Positions 25,633 through 33,920 of a DNA stretch of 64,000 nt are shown here, piece by piece (position 1 is the first letter of the stretch; every line of letters begins with the position of its first letter). The notes under the pieces were generated by a model. That model had not been told where the DNA came from, searched no databases, and saw only the letters and a program-made list of their open reading frames with translations. Position numbers and translations under genes: made by a program. Source of the DNA: WHSW01 sp963742205 (GTDB lineage Bacteria; Actinomycetota; Thermoleophilia; Solirubrobacterales; 70-9); NCBI GenBank assembly GCA_963742205.1, contig CAVUKZ010000009.1, positions 310,001-374,000 on the forward strand. Reading direction: 5' to 3'.

Positions 25633-26298
25633 CTAATCCGTCTTGAAGCGGTAGCCGACGCCGCGCACGGTTTCGAACCGGTCCTGGCCGAGCTTGCGGC
25701 GCAGGTAGCCGACGTAGACGTCGACGACGTTCGACCCCGGGTCGTAGTCGTAGCCCCAGACGCGGGCGAGCAGCTGCTCGCGGCTGAGCACCTGGTCGGG
25801 GTGCTCGAGGAAGGTCCGCAGGAGCTCGAACTCGCGCGCGCTGAGCTCGACCCGTTCACCGTTGACGCTCGCCCATCGAGTGCGCAGGTCGAGGCTCACG
25901 CCGCCGACCCGGAGCTGGGTCTGCTCGTCCGCCGATCCTTCGTCGCGCAGCCGCGCCCTGATCCGTGCCACCAGCTCCTCGAAATGAAACGGCTTGGGCA
26001 GGTAGTCGTCGGCGCCCGTGTCCAGCCCGGCGATGCGGTCGTAGGGGTCGCCGCGCGCGGTGAGCACGATCACCGGCAGCCGGTAGCCCTCGCGCCGGAG
26101 GTCGCGGAGCACGTCGAGGCCGTCCTTCCCGGGCAGGCCGAGGTCGAGGATGAGCAGGTCGAAGTCGTCGTCGTTGGCGACCGCGTTCACGGTCGGACCG
26201 TCGCTGACGATCGTGATCGTAAAACCGCTCGCCCGCAGGCCCTTCTCGAGGAACGACGCCAGGCGGGCCTCGTCCTCGGCGATCAGGATCCGGCTCAC
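25633..26298 (-). CDS. OmpR-family response regulator
   Basis: 221 residues. The receiver starts MSRILIAEDEARLASFL with the acidic pair, the phosphoacceptor Asp in LLILDLGLPGKDG, Thr in VIVLTARG and Lys in YLPKPFHF. The C-terminal winged helix has LSAREFELLRTFLEHPDQVL and SNVVDVYVGYLRRKLG. It pairs with the kinase gene that overlaps its ATG by four bases. Its likely targets include the divergent promoter at 28239-28316. Confidence 0.95.
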   Translation of the reverse strand: MSRILIAEDEARLASFLEKGLRASGFTITIVSDGPTVNAVANDDDFDLLILDLGLPGKDGLDVLRDLRREGYRLPVIVLTARGDPYDRIAGLDTGADDYLPKPFHFEELVARIRARLRDEGSADEQTQLRVGGVSLDLRTRWASVNGERVELSAREFELLRTFLEHPDQVLSREQLLARVWGYDYDPGSNVVDVYVGYLRRKLGQDRFETVRGVGYRFKTD

Positions 26299-27740
26299 GG
26301 CACCGGGGTCGCGGGGAGGACGATCGTGAACGTCGAGCCGAGCCCGAGCTGTGAGTCGAGCTCCACGCGCCCCTGATGGGCGTCGGCGATCGCGCGGACG
26401 ATCGAGAGCCCGAGGCCCGCCCCCTCGGCCGGTCCGGAGCTGTTCGCCCGCGCGTAGCGGCCGAAGATCCGCTCGCGATCGGCGGGGTCGACGCCGGGGC
26501 CCTCGTCGCGGACCCAGAGCCGCGCCTGATCGCCCACCATCGAGCTGCCGAGCCAGATCGGGTCGCCGTCGCGCGTGTGACGAACGGCGTTGTCGGCCAG
26601 GTTCATGACCGCCTGCGTGATCCGCTGCGCGTCGGCCACGACGATGCCGACCCCCGTGCCGTCGATGCGCCAGTCGCGGTCGCCGAGGCTGCGCGCCTTG
26701 GTGAACAGGTCGTGCGTGAACAGGTCGAGGTCGATCGGCCCGAGCCGCAGGAAGTCCGGGCGGGGAGCCTTCGCCAGCAGCAGGAGATCGTCGACGTAGC
26801 GGCTCATCCGGTCGAGCTCGTCCTGGATCACCGCGGTCGCCTCCTCGCGCTCGCGCGGCGAGTCGCTGAGCGTCTCGAGGTGCCCCCTGATCACGGTGAT
26901 CGGGGTCCGGAGCTCGTGGCTGACGTCGGTGAGGAAGTCCTTTTGGTCGGCGAACGCGATCTCCAATCGGTCCAGCATCCCGTTGAACGTGCGGCCGAGG
27001 TCGGCGATCTCGTCGCCCCCGCGCACCGGGATCCGACCCGAGAGATCCGTTTCGGAGATCGTCTTGGCGGTGCGTGAGAGCGCCTGCAGCGGGGCGATTG
27101 CACGGCCGGCGGCGAGCCAGATGAACAGCGACGCCAGGAGCAGGACCACCAGGGAGACGCCGACCGCCACGCGGACCGCGCTCTCGACCTCGTCCCGCGC
27201 CGCGGCCGTGAGCGACGCGACCACCAGCACCCCCTGGCTCTTGCCGATGCTCACGGGGACCGCGAGGTAGCGCGTCTCGCCGATGGGCGTCTCGAGGTCG
27301 CCCCCGCCTGGGGCCCGGGTTCGCGCGAGGCTCCCGAACGAGGTCTGTAAGGCGTTGTCGCTCGGGTTGGCGACCTCCGACGCGTAGCGCTTGCCCTCGA
27401 CGAACGTGGCCAGGGCGCCGTCGGAGGGCGCCGAGGTCTGCTCGAGGTAGGCATCGAAGAGCGCCTGGACCTCTGTGAACGGCTTGCCGGTGCCGGGCTC
27501 CCCGCGGGCGGAGAGGTCGCGGAGAGCGTTCACGTCGAGGGCGAGCTCGCGCTCCACCTGGTCGCCGATCCGCGACAGCAGGAGCTGGCGCAAAACCAGC
27601 ACCGAGGCCGCGGTGGAGACGAGCAGCAGGGCGAGAAACGAGACCAGCACTCGGGTGCGGACGCCCGCCAGGAGCGACTTGCGCTCACCCGCCTCTGCGC
27701 CCTCGGCCGCAGAGCTACGGGCCCGAGACTCGATTAACAC
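26295..27740 (-). CDS. Sensor histidine kinase
   Basis: 481 residues. Two membrane helices (about 29-49 and 188-212) frame an extracytoplasmic sensor of about 140 residues. HAMP (SRTAKTISETDLSGRIPVRG), HisKA with the phosphorylated His in DVSHELRTPITVIRGHLE, and a HATPase with NLADNAVRHT, DEGPGVDP and GAGLGLSIVRAI follow. It phosphorylates the response regulator encoded directly downstream. The ligand is unknown. The kinase gene ends about 40 bases from the QYG membrane protein gene, which is in the same direction. Confidence 0.95.
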   Translation of the reverse strand: MLIESRARSSAAEGAEAGERKSLLAGVRTRVLVSFLALLLVSTAASVLVLRQLLLSRIGDQVERELALDVNALRDLSARGEPGTGKPFTEVQALFDAYLEQTSAPSDGALATFVEGKRYASEVANPSDNALQTSFGSLARTRAPGGGDLETPIGETRYLAVPVSIGKSQGVLVVASLTAAARDEVESAVRVAVGVSLVVLLLASLFIWLAAGRAIAPLQALSRTAKTISETDLSGRIPVRGGDEIADLGRTFNGMLDRLEIAFADQKDFLTDVSHELRTPITVIRGHLETLSDSPREREEATAVIQDELDRMSRYVDDLLLLAKAPRPDFLRLGPIDLDLFTHDLFTKARSLGDRDWRIDGTGVGIVVADAQRITQAVMNLADNAVRHTRDGDPIWLGSSMVGDQARLWVRDEGPGVDPADRERIFGRYARANSSGPAEGAGLGLSIVRAIADAHQGRVELDSQLGLGSTFTIVLPATPVP

Positions 27741-27779
27741 GCCGAGAATGTAACCGGGAACCGGCCGGGCGTACGCAGG

Positions 27780-28181
27780 TCAGCGCAGCGCCGCTCGCAG
27801 CCTTGCGAGCGTGTCCCCGTACTGGTCGCCCGTAGGCGATTCGTCGCCCGACCCTCCGTTCGGGGCCGGCCCGCCCACCGGCGTCGGTCCCGGGGCGGGC
27901 GCCAGGCTCGGAGCCGGGGCCGCCGGACCGGCGGGTGCGGCCACGCGGACGGGACGCGAAGGGCCGGCGTGCCGAGGGCGGTTTTGCGGCTGTCGCGGCT
28001 TGGTCCGGTGGTGGGTGGGCTTGGTGGGCTGGGTCGCCACCTCGGTCGGCGGCGCCCCGGGAGCGTTGACGCCCGAGACGTCGCCGTTGTCGTTCGGGCG
28101 CAGGATCGTGAAGTACACGACGACGAGCAGGACGCCGACAACGGCGGCCTGCAAGGCGATGATTCGCGGGCGGCTGGTCAT
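27780..28181 (-). CDS. Membrane-anchored Pro-rich protein ending in a QYG motif
   Basis: 133 residues from ATG 28181 (a TTG at 28223 would add 14). A membrane helix (about 9-24, LQAAVVGVLLVVVYFTIL) is followed by a Pro/Ala/His-rich extracytoplasmic region and the end SPTGDQYGDTLARLRAALR. This C-terminal segment resembles the DPTA.QYG..L segment of the two LPFTG proteins. It is encoded just upstream of the two-component genes, same strand, and divergent from the LPFTG gene at 28397. I infer a surface-associated partner of those proteins. The family is not recognised. Confidence 0.6.
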   Translation of the reverse strand: MTSRPRIIALQAAVVGVLLVVVYFTILRPNDNGDVSGVNAPGAPPTEVATQPTKPTHHRTKPRQPQNRPRHAGPSRPVRVAAPAGPAAPAPSLAPAPGPTPVGGPAPNGGSGDESPTGDQYGDTLARLRAALR

Positions 28182-28238
28182 CCGCACGCGCCCGTTACGG
28201 AGAGGATGCGCATCCGTCCGCAAGCCTTGCGGCTCGGC

Positions 28239-28316
28239 ATGAGAGGGTTATGAGACACGGATGAGAGGGGCATTAGTAGACGCTAGTTAAGCAACGAGCA
28301 TGAGAGCCGTTCTCAT
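28239..28316. promoter_or_regulatory. Direct-repeat operator ATGAGA at 11-bp spacing, plus an inverted pair
   Basis: ATGAGA starts at 28239, 28250 and 28261, exactly 11 bases apart, the spacing known for OmpR-family regulators that bind tandem half-sites on one face. A further ATGAGA-gccgt-TCTCAT inverted pair covers 28300-28316. TTAGTCTC repeats at 28329 and 28348 lie closer to the LPFTG start. The region is the shared promoter of two divergent envelope genes next to an OmpR/kinase pair. Confidence 0.65.
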
Positions 28317-28396
28317 CCGCGGCTCACGTTAGTCTCACCCGGTCGGTTTAGTCTCGCTCCTGTTCATCTCCCCATCTCTCGAAGGAGACGCGTACC

Positions 28397-28765
28397 TTGC
28401 GAATCACCACTCTGCTGAAGACCAAGCTTGCCGGACTGTTGGTTGTCGCGCTCTGCGCGTCGCTGGCCGTGCCGGCGCTCGCAGGCGCCCAGCAGGTCGA
28501 TCCGACGGCCAGCCAGTATGGGGATCAGCTCTCGCAGATCAACACTGGTGGGAACGGCAACACGCCGACCTCCGGCACGCCGAGCTCGGGCAGTGCGCCC
28601 GCGGCCTCGCCGGGTGGTACGGGCCTGAGCGGCAACGTTGGCCCGCTCCCGTTCACCGGCTTCGACGTAATCGCCATGGCGGCGGTTGCGCTCGCGGTCA
28701 CCGGTCTCGGACTCGCCCTGCAGCGTGCAGTGTCGCGCGACACCAGCGACGACCTGGCTGCTTAA
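28397..28765 (+). CDS. Small sortase substrate with QYG motif and LPFTG anchor
   Basis: 122 residues from TTG 28397, chosen because GAAGGAGA lies ten bases before. The signal peptide (KTKLAGLLVVALCASLAVPA) ends near AGAQ, then VDPTASQYGDQLSQINTGG, a Gly/Ser/Pro-rich stretch, and the sorting signal LPFTG (84-88) with a hydrophobic helix and QRAVSRDTSDDLAA. It is a shorter paralogue of the 14698 protein, and should be wall-linked by sortase. ATGAGA repeats upstream point to control by the OmpR/kinase pair. Confidence 0.85.
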   Translation: MRITTLLKTKLAGLLVVALCASLAVPALAGAQQVDPTASQYGDQLSQINTGGNGNTPTSGTPSSGSAPAASPGGTGLSGNVGPLPFTGFDVIAMAAVALAVTGLGLALQRAVSRDTSDDLAA

Positions 28766-28792
28766 CGCCTAAGCCCCGGATACCGACAAAGT

Positions 28793-29680
28793 TCATCCGG
28801 CGCGCTTAGATCGCCGCCCGCTCCGTTTGCGGGCGGCGATTCCGCGTTTACGGAGCTTCCGCGCGAGCTCGACGTCCGCGAGCCCGGGGGCGCCGTCCTC
28901 GCCACCGGTCTCGATCAGGGTGGGCAGGTCGTCGAACCGGGGCTCCGAGAGGAAGACGCCCAGGCCACGTTCGCCGATTTCGCCCTCGCCGAGGTTGGCG
29001 TGCCGGTCGCGGTTGCCACCGAGCGGCGTCTTCGAGTCGTTGAGATGGAGACAGGTGAGGCGGTCGAGGCCGACCTTGGCGTCGAACTCCTCGACCACCG
29101 CCCCCAGCGCCTCCGGGGTGCGGATCTCGAATCCCGAGGCCAGCAGGTGACACGAGTCGAGGCAGATCCCGACCCTCCGGTCGCCGTCGAGGAGATCGAG
29201 CAGTTCGGCGAGCTCGTCGAAGTTTCGCCCCAGCGGTCCCTGGGTCCCGGCCGTGTTCTCGAGCAGCACCGGGCAGTGCTCGGAGGCGGCGAGGGCCCTC
29301 GCGATCCCCTTGGCGGCCCGCTTCATGGACGCGCGGTGTGGCTCGCCCTTGCGCGCCCCGGCGTGCAGGACGACGCCATGGGCGCGGATTCCATCGCCGA
29401 CCCGTAGCGCGTGGGTGAGCGAGGCGATCGATTTCTCGCGGATCTCGCGGTCCTTGCTGGCGCAGTTGATCAGGTAGACGGCGTGGATCGTCGTCGCCTT
29501 GATGTCGGTCTCGGCGATCGCTTCGCGGTAGTCCGCGAAGTCGTCCTCCGAGTACTTGGTGGGGCGCCACATGCGCGGGCTCTGGTTGAAGATCTGGATC
29601 GCCGCCGAGTCGCTCGCGACGCCGCGCTCGACGGCGTTCGTGAGCCCGCCGGCGTTGGAGACATGGGCTCCGATCAGCAC
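28793..29680 (-). CDS. nfo: Endonuclease IV (AP endonuclease)
   Basis: 295 residues. MLIGAHVSNAGGLTNAVERG opens the protein; metal-ligand segments VLHAGARKG, LLENTAG, CLDSCHLLASG, LHLNDSK and DRHANLGEGEIG occur in the family order. It cuts DNA 5' to abasic sites in base-excision repair, using three metal ions. A Lys/Arg-rich tail follows the domain. The stop lies 27 bases from the LPFTG gene end. The ATG overlaps the end of the membrane glycosyltransferase gene by 7 bases. Confidence 0.96.
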   Translation of the reverse strand: MLIGAHVSNAGGLTNAVERGVASDSAAIQIFNQSPRMWRPTKYSEDDFADYREAIAETDIKATTIHAVYLINCASKDREIREKSIASLTHALRVGDGIRAHGVVLHAGARKGEPHRASMKRAAKGIARALAASEHCPVLLENTAGTQGPLGRNFDELAELLDLLDGDRRVGICLDSCHLLASGFEIRTPEALGAVVEEFDAKVGLDRLTCLHLNDSKTPLGGNRDRHANLGEGEIGERGLGVFLSEPRFDDLPTLIETGGEDGAPGLADVELARKLRKRGIAARKRSGRRSKRAG

Positions 29681-31182
29681 GGCGCGGAAGCTATCGGGTC
29701 TCCGGCGCCGCGCCGCCGGGCCCTGACCCGCCGCGCGATCGCGACGATCGCGATCGCCGCGCCCGCGAGCATCGGCCCGGCCATGGGGACCGTGTAGCGG
29801 CCGGTGTAGTTGCCGGTGAGCGCGGGGGCCACGATCATCGCGAGGCCGCCGACCCCGAGGACGAGCACCCCGAGGCGCTCGCGGCGCGTCCCCACGAACA
29901 ACCCGATCAGCACCAGCACGGTCGCGATCGAGAGCATCGTCCCCCCGAACCGGCTGATCTGCTGCCAGTCGCTGATCGCCGCGAGCGGAGCCTCGTGGCG
30001 ATCCAGGGTGAACGGGTTAAAGAAGGCCTCCATGTCGGCGGCGACGTTGAGCTGGACCTGGCCGAAGAACCCCTCGTCCGCTCCGAGGCGGTAGTCGAGC
30101 AGCGGGTCAAGGCCCTCGCCCTCGCCCGCCTGCACCGGCATCAGGCTGGGCACCCAGTAGGCGCGGAGGTTCTCCCACACGGACTCGACGTAGTCGAACG
30201 GCTGCGCCAGCACGGCGCGCTTGGCCCAGCTGCCGAGGAGCTTGTCGGCCTCGCTGTCGGTCTGATCGGGGAAGGCGCCGAACAGCCGCGGCGCCGGCGC
30301 CGTGGGATCGAAGACGTAGTAGCGGGCGCCACGGCGCTCGTCGGGCGGGGTCTGCTCGCAGAGGGCCTCCGTGCCCGGCGGCGGGGTGAACCGCTCGCAG
30401 TCGGCGAACTGGGCGGCCCGGGCGTAGAGGTACCACCCGGGTGACGGCCCGATCCCGAGCCGCGGGCCGAACGCCGCGTTGCCGATCGCGAAGGCGACCA
30501 GGATGGCCACGGCTCCGCCGCCGGCCGCCAGCGGCGTCGCCCACCGCGCGCGGTCACGCCAGCGGCCGCCCCCGACGAGCAGGAGGCCGAGCAGGACCAC
30601 CGCGATCGTCGCCAGGCCGGCCGTGCGAATGGTCACCGAGACGGCGAGCAGCACGCCGGCGAGCAGCGGCCAGCGCCAGAGCGGAACCGGCTCGTCGAAC
30701 GCGCGAACGGTCGCGTAGAGACCGCCCGCGGTCGCCAGGATCGCCCAGCTCTCGGCCATGATCGCGTGCTCCAGCAGGATCTCGTCGGGGTTCAGCAAGA
30801 CGATGGCCGCAGGCAGCAGGCCGGCCCACGTCGATCCGGTGACGCGCCGCGTGGCCGCGTACAGGAGCAGGGCGGAGGCGATGCCCGCGAGGTGCTGAAG
30901 CACCACCGGGACCGCCACCTCGCGGGTCACGGAGCCGATCGCCGCCAGGATCAGCGCATAGCCCGCCGGGTGCTGCGGATCCGCGAACGGGTTCGACTCG
31001 GCGAAGCGGGCGTACGCGCTGGAGTCGGCGAGCGTCGTCGCGGCTGGCCACCAGCCGACCTCCGTGACGACGCGCAGCGCGACGCCCGCGATCACCAGCG
31101 CGATCAGGCACCAGGTCGCGGCGTCGATGGAGCGGGTCGGCTCGCCGCCGGAACGGCCTGGCACCTTGCGCACGCCGGGCAT
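29674..31182 (-). CDS. GT39/PMT-like membrane glycosyltransferase
   Basis: 502 residues from ATG 31182 (an ATG at 31203 would add seven). About ten hydrophobic helices surround a luminal loop near the start with WWPAATTLADSSAYARFAES, and a second large loop (about residues 240-390). The D/E-containing first loop and the following RRVTGSTWAGLLPAAIVLLN segment resemble lipid-linked-sugar transferases of the GT-C class. The donor would be a polyprenyl-phosphate sugar. The substrate cannot be read. Head-to-head with gltX, with starts nearly touching. Confidence 0.7.
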   Translation of the reverse strand: MPGVRKVPGRSGGEPTRSIDAATWCLIALVIAGVALRVVTEVGWWPAATTLADSSAYARFAESNPFADPQHPAGYALILAAIGSVTREVAVPVVLQHLAGIASALLLYAATRRVTGSTWAGLLPAAIVLLNPDEILLEHAIMAESWAILATAGGLYATVRAFDEPVPLWRWPLLAGVLLAVSVTIRTAGLATIAVVLLGLLLVGGGRWRDRARWATPLAAGGGAVAILVAFAIGNAAFGPRLGIGPSPGWYLYARAAQFADCERFTPPPGTEALCEQTPPDERRGARYYVFDPTAPAPRLFGAFPDQTDSEADKLLGSWAKRAVLAQPFDYVESVWENLRAYWVPSLMPVQAGEGEGLDPLLDYRLGADEGFFGQVQLNVAADMEAFFNPFTLDRHEAPLAAISDWQQISRFGGTMLSIATVLVLIGLFVGTRRERLGVLVLGVGGLAMIVAPALTGNYTGRYTVPMAGPMLAGAAIAIVAIARRVRARRRGAGDPIASAPC

Positions 31183-31201
31183 GCAAGCACCCTGTGGAAA
31201 C

Positions 31202-32602
31202 ATGCGCGCCGAGCCGCCCGTGAACGACCAACCCCCGAGAGTCCGATTCGCCCCCTCGCCGACCGGCGCCCTGCACATCGGGGGCGCGCGGACGGCCCTC
31301 TACAACTGGCTCTTCGCGCGCGGCCGCGAGGGCACCCTGGTGCTCCGGATCGAGGACACCGACCGCGAGCGCTCGACGCCCGAGAACGTCGAGCAGATCC
31401 TCGACGCCCTGCGCTGGCTCGAGCTCGACTGGGACGAGGGCCCGGTCAGCCAGGCCGAGCGCTTCGAGCGCCACCGCGAGCGGATCGCCGAGCTGGTCGA
31501 AGCCGGCCGGGCCTACCCGGACACCGCGACCTCCGACGACGTGCGCGCCTACAAGCAGGCCCACGACAACGCCGGCTATCGGGGCGAGCCGCGCCCGGGC
31601 GAGGGGGCCGCGATCCGCCTCCGCGTGCCCGACGAGGGCGCCACCGTGGTCGAGGATCTGATCCGCGGCCCCGTGAGCTTCGAGAATCGCCTCCAGGACG
31701 ATCTGGTGATCGCGCGCGGCGACGGCACACCGCTCTACAACTTCGCCGTCGCCGTCGACGACCTCGAACTACAGATCACCGACGTGATCCGCGGCGACGA
31801 CCACCTCTCCAACACGCCGAAGCAGCTGCTCGTGCTCGAGGCGCTGGGTGGCGACGCCCCGCGCTACGCGCATCTGCCGCTGCTTCACGGCCCTGATGGC
31901 AAGAAGCTCTCGAAGCGCCACGGGGCCGCCTCGGTGCAGGAGCTCCGCGCCGGCGGGTACCTGCCCGCCGCGGTCCGCAACTACCTCGCGCTGCTCGGCT
32001 GGGGCGCCGACGACGACCAGACGATCCTCTCCACCGAGCAGCTCGTCGAGCAGTTCTCGATCGAGCGCGTCGGGCGCTCGTCGGCTGTCTTCGACGAGCG
32101 CAAGCTGCGCTGGCTCAACGGCCGGTATATGCGCGAGCTGCCCGCGGACCGCTACGTCGAGGCGGTCGCCGCCGAGCTCGAGCGCTCCGGCCACCCCGAG
32201 GCGGCGGCGGACCGAGAGCGGCTCGGGGCGGCGTGCGCGATCGCCCAGGACAAGGCCCAGACGCTGGGCGAGGTGTGGCCCTTGATCGCGTTCCTGTTCG
32301 AACCACCGGTCGAGGATCCGAAGGCGTGGTCGAAGGTGATGGAGCGCGACGACGTGGGCGACGCGCTGAGCGCGGCGCTCGAGGTGCTGCGCGAGGCCGA
32401 GCCGTTTGACCCGCCCACGCTCGAGCGCGAGCTCGGCGCCGTGGTGGAGCGCCTGCAGATCAAGCCGCGCGACCTGTACCAGCCGATCAGGGTCGCAATC
32501 ACCGGAACCACGGTCTCGCCGGGGATTTTCGACTCGCTCGCGGCTCTCGGTCGCGACGCGTCCTGCGAGCGGATTGCGGCCGCGATCGCCCGCCTGGGCT
32601 GA
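31202..32602 (+). CDS. gltX: Glutamyl-tRNA synthetase
   Basis: 466 residues from ATG 31202 (GTG 31220 is possible). The HIGH-like motif is FAPSPTGALHIGGARTALYN and the KMSKS-like motif GKKLSKRHGA, with VLRIEDTDRERS between. Since the window also has gatCAB, the organism probably makes Gln-tRNA(Gln) through misacylated Glu-tRNA(Gln), so this enzyme may be of the non-discriminating type. No zinc-binding cysteine cluster was seen. Confidence 0.96.
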   Translation: MRAEPPVNDQPPRVRFAPSPTGALHIGGARTALYNWLFARGREGTLVLRIEDTDRERSTPENVEQILDALRWLELDWDEGPVSQAERFERHRERIAELVEAGRAYPDTATSDDVRAYKQAHDNAGYRGEPRPGEGAAIRLRVPDEGATVVEDLIRGPVSFENRLQDDLVIARGDGTPLYNFAVAVDDLELQITDVIRGDDHLSNTPKQLLVLEALGGDAPRYAHLPLLHGPDGKKLSKRHGAASVQELRAGGYLPAAVRNYLALLGWGADDDQTILSTEQLVEQFSIERVGRSSAVFDERKLRWLNGRYMRELPADRYVEAVAAELERSGHPEAAADRERLGAACAIAQDKAQTLGEVWPLIAFLFEPPVEDPKAWSKVMERDDVGDALSAALEVLREAEPFDPPTLERELGAVVERLQIKPRDLYQPIRVAITGTTVSPGIFDSLAALGRDASCERIAAAIARLG

Positions 32603-32686
32603 ATCCGGGCTAAACCAGCGGCGGGCTGCTGCCGATCAAGGGATTGGACTCATGTACGAGGCACGGCAGCGATCCAACGGTCACCC

Positions 32687-33736
32687 ATGACCCAGGCGAC
32701 GAAGGCGACCCCATCGGAACGCCGCGGCGGCGTCGGCGGCCGGCGGCTGGCCGACGCGTTCGACGCGGTCAGCGGCCTGCCCGCCCTCTTCGAGGCCCGG
32801 CGCCGTCTGCTCGGGCTCTGCGACCGCTCGGGATCGACCCCGAGCGAGGTCGCCGACGCGATCGAGGCCGATTCGGCGCTCGCGATCGTGATCATGCGGG
32901 CGGCGAACAACGGCTCCGGGCCGTCCGGCCGCACGGGCGGCGTGCGCGAGGCGGTCGAGGCGCTCGAAGTCGAGCGCGTGCGCTCGCTGGCTGAGTCGAT
33001 GGAGACCTACGACGTGCTCGGGACCCCGGGGGCCACCTCGGAGCGCAGTGAGCGTTTCCGGCGCCACGCGGTCGCCGTGCGGATCGGCGCGGAGCGCATC
33101 GGGGAGGTCGCGCGGCTGCCGCAGCGCGACGAGCTCGCGGTGGCCGCGCTCGTCCACGACGTCGGCAAGCTGGTGCTCGAGCAGCTTTACGGCGACGGGC
33201 CCGAGTCCGACGCGCGCGACGTCTCACCCGACGAGCGCGCTCGCCAGGAGCGGCGCGAGTTCGGCATCGACCACGCTCTGGTCGGCGCCGTGCTGGTGCG
33301 CCGCTGGGGGATGCCGAAGATCATCGCCGGCGCGGTCGAACGCCACCACGCTCCGGACGCGACCGGTCACGCGGGCGCGATCAGGCTCGCGGACATGATC
33401 GTCCACCACGCGGCGGGCGACCCGGTTCAGGTCGAGTCGATGCGCGAGGCGGCGGCGGCGCTCGAACTCGACGACGCAGCCCTCAACACGCTCCTGTTCG
33501 AGTTCCCGCACGCGAGCGAGAAGCGACGCCGGGCGGCCGAGCCGTGCCCTCTCTCGATGCGCGAGATGGATGCCCTACGCGGGCTGGCCGAGGGCAAGGT
33601 CTACAAGCAGATCGCCCAGGAGCTCACCCTCTCGGTGAGCACCGTGCGCACCCACCTCCACAACGTCTACCGCAAGATCGGCGCGGTGGATCGGGCCCAG
33701 GCCGTGCTCATTGCGAGGGATCGGGGCTGGCTGTAA
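32687..33736 (+). CDS. HDOD domain plus LuxR HTH regulator
   Basis: 349 residues. An HDOD/HD-type domain (about 25-265) has FDAVSGLPALFEARRRLLGL, ALVHDVGKLVLEQLYG and ERHHAPDATGHAGAIRLAD. The C-terminus is a LuxR HTH (LSMREMDALRGLAEGKVYKQ, LSVSTVRTHLHNVYRKIGA). The fusion links a domain often tied to c-di-GMP or stress signalling to DNA binding. The His-Asp pair is present, so some hydrolase activity is conceivable. A strong terminator stands about 110 bases downstream. Confidence 0.85.
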   Translation: MTQATKATPSERRGGVGGRRLADAFDAVSGLPALFEARRRLLGLCDRSGSTPSEVADAIEADSALAIVIMRAANNGSGPSGRTGGVREAVEALEVERVRSLAESMETYDVLGTPGATSERSERFRRHAVAVRIGAERIGEVARLPQRDELAVAALVHDVGKLVLEQLYGDGPESDARDVSPDERARQERREFGIDHALVGAVLVRRWGMPKIIAGAVERHHAPDATGHAGAIRLADMIVHHAAGDPVQVESMREAAAALELDDAALNTLLFEFPHASEKRRRAAEPCPLSMREMDALRGLAEGKVYKQIAQELTLSVSTVRTHLHNVYRKIGAVDRAQAVLIARDRGWL

Positions 33737-33845
33737 CCAACGGCCGGGCACCACCGCGCACGCCCGGACCGTGCGTTGCTCAGGCGAGCGTTGCGCGGGA
33801 CTTTGAATAACTCGCGCCACGTCCTCCGCTCTCGCTCGAATCTAT

Positions 33846-33875
33846 TGTCCGCGGCTACGCCGCGGACATTTTTTT
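33846..33875 (+). terminator. Rho-independent terminator
   Basis: TGTCCGCGG (33846-33854), a five-base loop, CCGCGGACA (33860-33868) and seven T residues. It ends transcription from the HDOD-LuxR gene. It also insulates the convergent response-regulator gene at 33921. Confidence 0.9.
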
Positions 33876-33920
33876 GTGCTTCCGCGTCCGGGCGTGCGCG
33901 GTGATCCTTGGGCCGTTGCG

